DNA from: Nephthysia sp036513515
GTDB taxonomy: Bacteria; Chloroflexota; Dormibacteria; Dormibacterales; Dormibacteraceae
Length of the DNA: 9,264 bases
NCBI GenBank assembly: GCA_036513515.1
Contig: DATBYW010000281.1
Location: 1-9,264, forward strand
Direction: 5' to 3'
The notes beneath the pieces are model-generated. The model was not told where the DNA came from, made no database searches, and saw only the letters and a program-made list of their open reading frames with translations. Positions 1-5,476 of the stretch are shown here, in pieces; the first letter of the stretch is position 1; the number at the start of each line of letters is the position of its first letter. Made by a program: the position numbers and the translations under genes.

Positions 1-545
1 GGTCGGCGTGCTTGCCCCGGTCGTGCAGCCGGTGGTCGGCGTGGTCGCTCCGGTGGTGCAGCCGGTGGTCGGCACAGTGGCCCCGGTGGTGCAGCCGGTG
101 GTCGGCGTGATCGCTCCGGTCGTGCAGCCGATCGTCGGGACGGTCGCTCCGGTGGTGCAGCCGATCGTCGGGACGGTGGCCCCGGTCGTCCAGCCGGTAG
201 CCCCGGTCGTCCAGCCGGTGGTCGGCGTGGTTGCCCCGGTCGTGCAACCGGTGGTCGGCGTGGTGGCCCCGGTCGTGCAGCCGATCGTCGGGACGATCGC
301 CCCGGTCGTCCAGCCGGTGGTCGGCGTTGTAGCGCCGGTCGTCAAGCCGATCGTCACGACGGTAGCCCCGGTCGTCAACCCGATTGTCCAGACCGTCGCC
401 CCGGTGGTGCAGCCGATCGTCGCGACGGTAGCCCCGGTGGTGAAGCCCGTGGTCAGCGCGATCGCCCCGATCGTGAGGCCGGTGCTCGGGTCAGTCGCCC
501 CGGTTGTGCAGCCGGTCGCCGCGACCCTTGCTCCCATCCCCCAGT
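1..545 (+). repeat. 33-bp tandem repeat array (about 17 units)
   Basis: Consecutive units of 33 bp encode the 11-residue motif; the core reads like ccggtcgtgcagccggtggt. Units near the left edge are almost identical at DNA level. Units right of about position 330 diverge: Gln becomes Lys, Asn or Arg, and Gly becomes Thr, Gln, Ala or Ser. One unit near 180-210 is shortened by 12 bp, in frame, giving QPVAPVVQP. The array continues beyond the left edge. Because every length change seen is a multiple of three, the array evolves within a coding frame. Confidence 0.9.
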
Positions 546-985
546 CCGTCAGCACGACGGTCGCTTCCGTCTCCGCTTCGAGCCTGCTCTCAGCCGCCTC
601 GACCGCGATCCAGTCGCGGTTGGCGCCGATCTCCGGCACGTTGACCGCCACACTCGCGGCCGGCGCCTCCGCCATCCTGCGCGCATCGAACTGGATGTGG
701 GACCTGGCCTCGTCCTTCCGGAACCAGTTTGGCGGTGGTTCCGGATGGCCGACATTGCCGGCGCCGCGGGGAAGCGTTCCCGCTGCACCTCTCCCGCCGC
801 CAGCCCCCACCGCTCCTGTCAGTCCCACCAGCCTGTCGCCAAGCGGCGCCGGGCTGTCGTTGTCGAACCTCACCGCCATCGCGACAGACAGCGCGATGCT
901 CACGGCCGCGGCCCGTAGTGGGCTGCAATCGCCGGCCTTCTGGACGCCGGCGGTCCTCGTCTCCCTGATCCAGCGCCCTGGCTGA
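2..985 (+). CDS. Ala/Pro/Val-rich repeat protein, 5' end outside window
   Basis: The reading frame is open from the left edge, so the true start and any signal peptide lie upstream; the GTG at position 8 is only a repeat valine. The visible 327 codons begin with about 17 tandem copies of an 11-residue unit (consensus V-A-P-V-V-Q-P-V/I-V-G-T/V) up to about codon 180. A low-complexity Ser/Ala/Thr segment follows, with one aromatic patch (SNWMWDLASSF), a Gly/Pro-rich linker and a C-terminus ending FWTPAVLVSLIQRPG. No enzyme motif is visible. Regular Pro/Val repeats with a Ser/Pro linker are typical of extended cell-surface or wall-spanning proteins, so a structural surface role is inferred. The stop is followed immediately by two hairpins, and another Ala/Pro-rich exported protein lies 75 nt downstream. 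The product is unrecognised by family; that it is a real coding region is well supported by the repeat phase and codon use. Confidence 0.75.
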   Translation, partial: VGVLAPVVQPVVGVVAPVVQPVVGTVAPVVQPVVGVIAPVVQPIVGTVAPVVQPIVGTVAPVVQPVAPVVQPVVGVVAPVVQPVVGVVAPVVQPIVGTIAPVVQPVVGVVAPVVKPIVTTVAPVVNPIVQTVAPVVQPIVATVAPVVKPVVSAIAPIVRPVLGSVAPVVQPVAATLAPIPQSVSTTVASVSASSLLSAASTAIQSRLAPISGTLTATLAAGASAILRASNWMWDLASSFRNQFGGGSGWPTLPAPRGSVPAAPLPPPAPTAPVSPTSLSPSGAGLSLSNLTAIATDSAMLTAAARSGLQSPAFWTPAVLVSLIQRPG

Positions 986-1027
986 CCTAGCGCTCCGCGC
1001 TTAGGTCCTGGCCGGGCTTGTCCCGGC
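986..1027 (+). terminator. Two tandem hairpins after the repeat-protein gene
   Basis: Directly after the stop codon, 986-1005 can fold as CCTA-GCGC / GCGC-T-TAGG with a 3-nt loop and one bulged T. A second perfect 6-bp stem, GCCGGG (1011-1016) with CCCGGC (1022-1027), has a 5-nt loop. There is no long T run, only tct, so this could be a weak terminator, an mRNA 3' stabiliser or a processing element that separates expression of the two exported-protein genes. Confidence 0.5.
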
Positions 1028-1043
1028 TCTAACCAGCTCGATC

Positions 1044-1050
1044 AAGGAGA
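1044..1050 (+). promoter_or_regulatory. Ribosome binding site for the 1061 gene
   Basis: AAGGAGA lies 10 nt upstream of the ATG at 1061 and supports that start. Confidence 0.7.
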
Positions 1051-1060
1051 ACTGACTTAC

Positions 1061-2362
1061 ATGACGGCGATTACAACTGTGCCTTCGCACCTGCGACTGG
1101 CACGAGTGACGCCTTACCTCCTGGCGGCGGCGGCGGCATTGGCAGCCTGGTTGCTGCTTGGTGCCCACACCGCGTTTGCCGCCGAGAAAGCCGGCTCAGC
1201 GCACAGCAGGCCGCACGCCGCTGAAGCGGTGGAGCCGGCTCCCAGCACGCATCGCGGCGACCCTGCGGCGACGGAGCGGGCGGTCCAGAAGCCCGTTGAC
1301 CGGCGCGTGGCGCAGGCGTCCGAGCCTGGCGACGACCATCGCAGCGGTGGCCGCAAGACCCTCTATCACCCCGCGGCGGATGCGGCGCCAGCCCCTCGCC
1401 AGGTCGAAGCTTCGACAGCACCTCCGCCAACCCATACCGCCCCAGCAGGCACCACCCTCCACCGGCGCGGCGCGGAGATGCCCGCAGCCCCAACGAACCA
1501 TCGCCACCTCCAGCAGTCCCCCCGGTCAGGCGAGGGGCTTCCCTCGAACGAGGGGGAGACCTCGGATGCAGGTCCGGCGCAGCAACCGCCAGCACTGTCG
1601 ACGCCAGCGTCGATGCAGGTTGCAGCCCGGCCCATGGCAGTCACGCCGGCTGGACACCGCGCTGGGACGTCCCCTGATCGCCCCGCAACACAGCGCCGCC
1701 ACGCCGCCGCTGCGCCCTACCGGCTCACAGACATAAAGCTCGTCGCCCAGCCCGCCCAGGCGCAGGACGCGCAGCCGGCACAGGCGGCCCCGCCTGCGCA
1801 GGTCGCCCAGCCGGCCCAGGCAGCGCAACCGGCACCCCCCGCAGCTCCCGCTCAAGACGTGAATCCTCCCGTCGCCATCGCCGTGCCCCAGCCGCTCGGC
1901 TCCCATCCTGCCCGGTCCGGTCCGGTGTCAGGCTCCAGCGGATCGCTGCCCGCCATCCTCAGCGGGGCCCTGCTCGGCCTGGGGCCGCAGTCCGCACTGT
2001 CTCTGATCGCGCTCGGTCTCTTGATCCCCCTGCTCGCCTTCGTCCTTTTCTTTCAGATCCGACTCCTGCGGCTGATGCGTGGTTTGAAGCTGTCGGCGCC
2101 GCCGCCTCCGGCACTCCCTCGCTACCTCTCGCTCACACATGAGGAGGTGCGCCAGCTGGTGCCCGACCTGGCTCCCGCCCTCGCCCACCACAGGTTCTGC
2201 GAAAGCGTCCGGCACGAGGGCAGACATCGACTGGCAAACTGGCTTGAACTCGAGGAGCTCGAGGCCGAGCTGCCCCACATGTGGGCCACCTGCGAGACAT
2301 GCCACCACCAGCGGATGACCCACCTGACGGCCAACGGGGGGGTCAGCGCGGTGTCAAATTGA
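1061..2362 (+). CDS. Exported Ala/Pro-rich protein with C-terminal TM and CxxCHH tail
   Basis: The 433-residue product begins with a signal sequence: basic residues, then a hydrophobic core at about 18-34, ending AHTAFA before AEK, a plausible signal-peptidase I site near residue 40. Residues 41-300 are low-complexity Ala/Pro/His/Arg/Gln, including AQPAQA-like repeats at about 229-268. A hydrophobic helix at about 311-335 (ALSLIALGLLIPLLAFVLFF) is followed by basic residues (RLLRLMRGLK). The last 95 or so residues look folded and hydrophilic, with Cys380, His-rich segments and C411-x-x-C414-H-H near the end. Predicted topology is an extracytoplasmic disordered stalk with a cytoplasmic metal-binding-like tail. 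Family unrecognised. The start is set by AAGGAGA. The preceding repeat protein is also Ala/Pro-rich, so the two may act together at the envelope; that is inference. Confidence 0.75.
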   Translation: MTAITTVPSHLRLARVTPYLLAAAAALAAWLLLGAHTAFAAEKAGSAHSRPHAAEAVEPAPSTHRGDPAATERAVQKPVDRRVAQASEPGDDHRSGGRKTLYHPAADAAPAPRQVEASTAPPPTHTAPAGTTLHRRGAEMPAAPTNHRHLQQSPRSGEGLPSNEGETSDAGPAQQPPALSTPASMQVAARPMAVTPAGHRAGTSPDRPATQRRHAAAAPYRLTDIKLVAQPAQAQDAQPAQAAPPAQVAQPAQAAQPAPPAAPAQDVNPPVAIAVPQPLGSHPARSGPVSGSSGSLPAILSGALLGLGPQSALSLIALGLLIPLLAFVLFFQIRLLRLMRGLKLSAPPPPALPRYLSLTHEEVRQLVPDLAPALAHHRFCESVRHEGRHRLANWLELEELEAELPHMWATCETCHHQRMTHLTANGGVSAVSN

Positions 2363-2373
2363 GAGCGCCCGGC

Positions 2374-2407
2374 GGGGGGTGGTCGGAATCGCGATCGACC
2401 ACCTCCC
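2374..2407 (+). terminator. Terminator-like hairpin after the exported protein gene
   Basis: A 12-bp stem pairs GGGGGGTGGTCG (2374-2385) with CGACCACCTCCC (2396-2407), with one G-T wobble and a 10-nt loop. It begins 11 nt after the stop at 2362. It is followed only by cctt, so termination without a T tract, or a 3' end block, is the likely role. Confidence 0.6.
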
Positions 2408-2446
2408 CTTCACCGGGCCCCACACCACATAGCCGCCGTGAGGATG

Positions 2447-2486
2447 GGCGTCGGACGGCTCTCACCGCCGGGATCCGGCCGACGCC
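2447..2486. other. Inverted repeat in the convergent intergenic region
   Basis: GGCGTCGG (2447-2454) and CCGACGCC (2479-2486) are perfect 8-bp inverted arms with a 24-nt G+C-rich loop. The element lies between the convergent genes ending at 2362 and 2604. It may be the 3' processing or termination element for the minus-strand gene. Nothing else was recognised in 2408-2603. Confidence 0.35.
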
Positions 2487-2603
2487 GTGTGGACCGACTC
2501 GCAATCTGACGAGGTCATCGCAATCGACGACGAGGGTACTTGCGGCTGGGTGAGACGGATGCCAACCCGGCCGGCAATGTACTCGCGGAATCCCAGCAGA
2601 GCT

Positions 2604-4610
2604 TCACGCTGGAGCTCCCGATTGCGCTCGGATTCTCAGCCAGAGCAGGAGCGCGATCGTGTACAGGCCGGCGATGACCAGGAGCAGCGCCCGGTAGCCG
2701 GTCACAAGCGAGCTGTATTCCAGCACGCCACCGATCATTGCGCCGAGCAGGTTGGCCCCGAACGCCACGTTCGAGGACCCGACTGCCTTGAATCGTTGAG
2801 CGAATACCAGGTTGGCGAAAAAGATGGGGATGAAGGCCAATCCGGTGGCTGCCAGGAAGCGCGGGAGCAGTGACAGCCCCAACAGCGATTCTGGTGGTAC
2901 CAGCCATGCTATGGCCACCGCCGCGAGGAGCAGGCCGTACAACGGCCACAAGGTCTTGAGACGGATGTGCTGCGCCACAGTCACCGCAGCCAGGACGGCG
3001 AGCAGGATGCCCGTGAAAACCAGGGCGTTGACGAACCAGGTGGTCCCAAACAGGAGCGCGAACTGCACCACGTTCTTCGTTTCCAGCAGTAGGAAGGCGA
3101 CGCCCATGAAGAAGAGGTCTGCATAAGCCGCCATGCCCGAAAGCGGGCCGCCCGCTACGCGCACCAGCGTGAGCGCCGCGAGCACGATCAGGAGCAGCGT
3201 GATCAGGTAGAAGCCAGGGACGCCCGGCTGCTGCAGATAGAGGAACGGGTAGTTATCGGTTGCTGCCGCCGGCACCACCCTGGATCCACGGTCCCAGGTC
3301 GACGGGCAGTTGATCGAGGCAGGGTCGACGCTGGCGCTCAGGAGCCCCAGTCTCCCGATGTGACCCGTCGAGTCGAGGCAAGGCGCGTGACCATACACGG
3401 ACTGAAGCGTGCCGGCCAGGCGGTCGATGAGCCACTGCTCGCGGTAATAGTTGTATTCGCCGAAGACTCCGCCAGGCTTCAGGTGCGCACGGGCCTGCCT
3501 CATCGCCTCGACGGTGAACAGGTAGCTCTCCAGCCGGAGCGAGGACTGCCCCGCCACCAGGGTCAAGGAGTCTGGCAGGGCGAAGAGGATGAGGTCGTAT
3601 CGGTGGTTGGTCTGCTGCAGAAAGGCGCGGCCGTCGTCGACGTAGCTGGTCACTCGAGGGTCCTGGTAGGGATGGTTGGGATGCCGTTTGACCCCGATCT
3701 CGTGGAGCGAAGGATCGATCTCCACCGCGTCCACGTGCCGGGCGCCCTGGGCCAGCGCGATCGCCACGTCAGTCCCGGTGCCGGCGCCCACGATCAGCAC
3801 GTCGTCAGGTCGGGCTCGCAGGCGCGTGTAGGGCACGAGGTAGAGCGGCACCGAAACGCTACGTTGCGCGACTGACTCGATCGTCTGATGCGGGATGCCG
3901 TTGACGTTGATCGAGATGGCGCCGTCGGGGTGGGGCGCGAGGGTGATTCGGTAGTAGGGCGACCAGCTCTCGAGGGGCGAAACAGATTCGATCCCGAGCA
4001 TCAGGACCAGCCCGGCGATCGAGATGACCTGGAAGAGCCTGAGCGCCGGGACGAGTATGAGCACGAGCACGATGCCCACGATCAGAGCCCACGCGACAGG
4101 CGGGGCGCCGGCAAACGAGAGCAGTGAGAACGCGGCAATGCCGGCGATGCTGCCCATGATGTCGAGCCGGTACGCCTCCAGCGGCTCGAACTCGACGAAG
4201 GCCCGGCCCACTCCCTCGCCAACGGTCGTCATGACGGCCGCCACTGCCACGAAGATGGCCGGCAGGGTGACCCAGATCGGGAGTCCGCTGCGGCGCTGTT
4301 CGAGGGCCCCGAAGAAGATGAGCTGGTCGCCTGACCGCTCGATCTGAACCGGGAACACGAGTACGAAGGCGACCAACACCGCCAGGAGCAAGGGCGCCAG
4401 CTGAAACAGGTTGCGAGACGAGCGGGCGCGCAGGAACCCGGCCCCGATGCCGAGGAAACTCGCCAGCAGCACGAAGTTCGAGAAGTAGGAGAGGTAGAGG
4501 ACCTTCGAACCCGTCCAGCGAATGAGCGCAAGCTCGAGGAAGAGCATCAGGAAGCTCAGGAGGAAGAGCCGGATGCTCCTCGGCAGTATTCCCGCAGCTC
4601 GCTCGGTCAT
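2604..4610 (-). CDS. Polytopic membrane protein with spermidine-synthase-like methyltransferase domain
   Basis: From the ATG at 4610 the product has 668 residues in three parts. Residues about 10-235 contain several hydrophobic helices, starting LFLLSFLMLFLELALIRW. Residues about 250-440 form a Rossmann S-adenosylmethionine-type domain: motif I VLIVGAGTGTDVA (about 270-282), the acidic end of strand 2 in DAVEID (about 293-298), a DDGRAFL element, and LRLESYLFTVEAMRQARAHL before LKPGG. The last ~200 residues are again membrane helices, including the family-like GANLLGAMIGGVLEY stretch. Spermidine synthases carry a catalytic Asp motif where this protein has FALPDSLTLV, so polyamine synthesis is not assured. 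This membrane-SpeE-like architecture is common in bacteria but its substrate is largely unknown. The start was chosen because helix 1 begins just after MTERAAG; a longer frame to 4916 adds only Arg/Pro-rich sequence. No strong ribosome-binding site is visible. Confidence 0.85.
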   Translation of the reverse strand: MTERAAGILPRSIRLFLLSFLMLFLELALIRWTGSKVLYLSYFSNFVLLASFLGIGAGFLRARSSRNLFQLAPLLLAVLVAFVLVFPVQIERSGDQLIFFGALEQRRSGLPIWVTLPAIFVAVAAVMTTVGEGVGRAFVEFEPLEAYRLDIMGSIAGIAAFSLLSFAGAPPVAWALIVGIVLVLILVPALRLFQVISIAGLVLMLGIESVSPLESWSPYYRITLAPHPDGAISINVNGIPHQTIESVAQRSVSVPLYLVPYTRLRARPDDVLIVGAGTGTDVAIALAQGARHVDAVEIDPSLHEIGVKRHPNHPYQDPRVTSYVDDGRAFLQQTNHRYDLILFALPDSLTLVAGQSSLRLESYLFTVEAMRQARAHLKPGGVFGEYNYYREQWLIDRLAGTLQSVYGHAPCLDSTGHIGRLGLLSASVDPASINCPSTWDRGSRVVPAAATDNYPFLYLQQPGVPGFYLITLLLIVLAALTLVRVAGGPLSGMAAYADLFFMGVAFLLLETKNVVQFALLFGTTWFVNALVFTGILLAVLAAVTVAQHIRLKTLWPLYGLLLAAVAIAWLVPPESLLGLSLLPRFLAATGLAFIPIFFANLVFAQRFKAVGSSNVAFGANLLGAMIGGVLEYSSLVTGYRALLLVIAGLYTIALLLWLRIRAQSGAPA

Positions 4611-4800
4611 AGCCCAGTGAACGGTTGCTCCCGCCGCCGACCTCAACCCCATCCCCAGGAGGTTAGTGGTTGCCGCGTTCCGCCATCGGAATGCCGGCGG
4701 CCCGCCAGGCCGACCGGAACCGGCGTGACCCAGCGGCACCGGCGCGGCGAACGCGTAAGGTGTCCGGTCGTCGGCGACGGCTGAGCCGGCTCCGCGTACC
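4611..4800. other. Divergent intergenic region, no gene or clear promoter seen
   Basis: This spacer separates the minus-strand membrane protein gene from the plus-strand selenoprotein cluster, so promoters for both directions should lie here. No convincing -35/-10 pair, operator or RNA fold was found by eye. It is uniformly G+C-rich, and the short frames crossing it are Arg/Pro-rich and not gene-like. Confidence 0.5.
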
Positions 4801-4808
4801 AAAGGAGG
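4801..4808 (+). promoter_or_regulatory. Strong Shine-Dalgarno of the 42-codon small ORF
   Basis: AAAGGAGG is a near-perfect anti-16S match, 9 nt before the ATG at 4818. It is much stronger than anything directly before the selenoprotein ATG at 4937, which suggests ribosomes load here and reach 4937 by coupling. Confidence 0.6.
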
Positions 4809-4817
4809 GGCCAAAGC

Positions 4818-4946
4818 ATGTGCGATTTCGACGAACAGATGGCGAAGCGCTGCCGGTGCGTGAGGACTCGTAGCTCTTCGCGCCCGCGGCCGGCGGAGCG
4901 CCCGGAGGGGGACCACCAGGTAGGGGTCACCACGCCATGCGGATAG
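4818..4946 (+). CDS. Small ORF (42 aa) upstream of and overlapping the selenoprotein gene
   Basis: ATG at 4818 opens a 42-residue frame beginning MCDFDEQMAKRCRCVRTR and ending TTPCG, stopping with TAG at 4944-4946. It has a strong AAAGGAGG nine bases upstream. The N-terminal part has Cys2, Cys12 and Cys14; the rest is Arg/Ser/Pro-rich and looks unstructured. Its last 10 nt overlap the start of the AhpD-like gene at 4937, in another frame, so termination would place a ribosome on that ATG. It may be a translational leader, a redox-sensing leader peptide, or a small accessory protein. No family is recognised. The coding claim rests on the ribosome-binding site and the overlap, not on similarity. 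Confidence 0.4.
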   Translation: MCDFDEQMAKRCRCVRTRSSSRPRPAERPEGDHQVGVTTPCG

Positions 4947-5467
4947 AGCCGATCCAGCCCGACCAGGCCGGACCTGACGTCCAGAGGGTCTATCGCTCGC
5001 TTCAGGAGCGCCTGGGCGCGGTGTCGAACTTCTACAAAGTGCTGGCCCACAAGCCAGCTCTGTTGCGGGCCTTCACCCAGCTCTACGGAGCCATCTGGGA
5101 AGACGGCGCGCTGGACCCGCGTCTGAAGGAGCTGGCCTACCTGCGCACTTCGATCGCGAACGGATGCGAATATTGAACCCGCAGCCATACCGCTTCGGGG
5201 AAGCGGCGGGGACTGACCGACGCCCAGATCGCTGCGCTGAAGGAGCCGGGAGGCAGGCGGCGAGATGACGTCTTCTCGGAGGAGGAGCAGGCGATCCTTC
5301 GGTTCACCGATCTATTGACCAGCTATCCGGGCAACATCGACGACGTCGACCTCGACGCTCTGGGCGGCCATCTCAACACGGATCAGGTCGTGGAGCTGGT
5401 GGCAACCATCGCGACTGCCAACTGGACGAACCGAGTCAACGACGGCCTTCGCACCCCGATCACCTGA
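4937..5467 (+). CDS. AhpD/carboxymuconolactone-decarboxylase-like selenoprotein (Sec80)
   Basis: Reading TGA at 5174-5176 as selenocysteine gives one uninterrupted 176-residue frame. The N-terminal part has the family pattern (RLGAVSNFYKVLAHKPALLRAF, residues 25-46), then LDPRLKELAYLRTS and the active site N-G-C77-E-Y-Sec80-T-R-S-H84. After the TGA the frame continues with family sequence: GLTDAQIAAL, FSEEEQAILRFTDLL, a dVDLDAL helix and the terminal TANWTNRVNDGL, then TGA at 5465. AhpD of Mycobacterium tuberculosis uses Glu118, Cys130, Cys133 and His137; here Glu65, Cys77, Sec80 and His84 keep exactly those spacings, so Sec replaces the peroxidatic cysteine. Likely role: cytoplasmic alkylhydroperoxidase-type or other thiol/selenol redox enzyme. 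The start gives the usual family N-terminus. The aldo/keto reductase begins 9 nt after the stop. The alternative is a nonsense mutation or base error (TGC to TGA), disfavoured by the downstream SECIS-like hairpin. Confidence 0.85.
5174..5176 (+). other. In-frame TGA predicted to encode selenocysteine
   Basis: The codon follows TGC-GAA-TAT (Cys-Glu-Tyr) and occupies the second position of a CxxC redox motif, where relatives have TGC or TGT. Reading frame and G/C-ending codon use are unchanged on both sides. Recoding would need SelA, SelB, tRNA-Sec and SelD elsewhere in the genome; none is in this window. Confidence 0.8.
5182..5215 (+). promoter_or_regulatory. Predicted bacterial SECIS element
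   Basis: CCGCTTC (5190-5196) and GAAGCGG (5200-5206) form a perfect 7-bp stem closed by a GGG loop (5197-5199). A lower stem can form between CAGCC (5182-5186) and GG-A-CTG (5210-5215) with an asymmetric internal loop and one bulge. The first loop G is 20 nt after the TGA. In Escherichia coli fdhF the loop GG follows the TGA by 18 nt, and known bacterial SECIS hairpins sit close behind the UGA with a G in the apical loop for SelB binding. The element is inside the coding sequence (Ala-Ser-Gly-Lys-Arg-Arg), as in bacterial selenoprotein genes. The three-base loop is tight; opening of the top pair would give a five-base loop. Confidence 0.75.
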
Positions 5468-5476
5468 CGTGACCAG

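Noticed and set aside
1..545. CRISPR array
   Set aside because: The 33-bp units are directly abutting, in frame and without unique spacers; they encode a periodic protein.
4657..4725. AGGAGG followed by a short GTG frame of about 20 codons
   Set aside because: The spacing to the GTG is only 3 nt and the frame is too short, with no conservation evidence.
4670..4873. 67-codon plus-strand ORF before the selenoprotein
   Set aside because: The product is extremely Arg-rich without motifs, has no ribosome-binding site, and overlaps the better-supported small ORF at 4818.
4611..4916. N-terminal extension of the membrane methyltransferase to 770 residues
   Set aside because: The added 102 residues are Arg/Pro/Ala-rich, lie opposite the small ORF and its ribosome-binding site, and do not resemble the family, which starts just before the first membrane helix.
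4937..5176. A complete 79-aa protein or a pseudogene truncated by a nonsense codon
   Set aside because: The frame continues unbroken with conserved family sequence to 5467, the TGA replaces a catalytic Cys exactly, and a SECIS-like hairpin follows. A decayed gene would not be expected to keep all three.
4643..5188. Minus-strand ORF opposite the selenoprotein 5' half
   Set aside because: It is antisense to a well-supported family gene and has no recognisable protein features; long antisense frames are common in high-G+C DNA.
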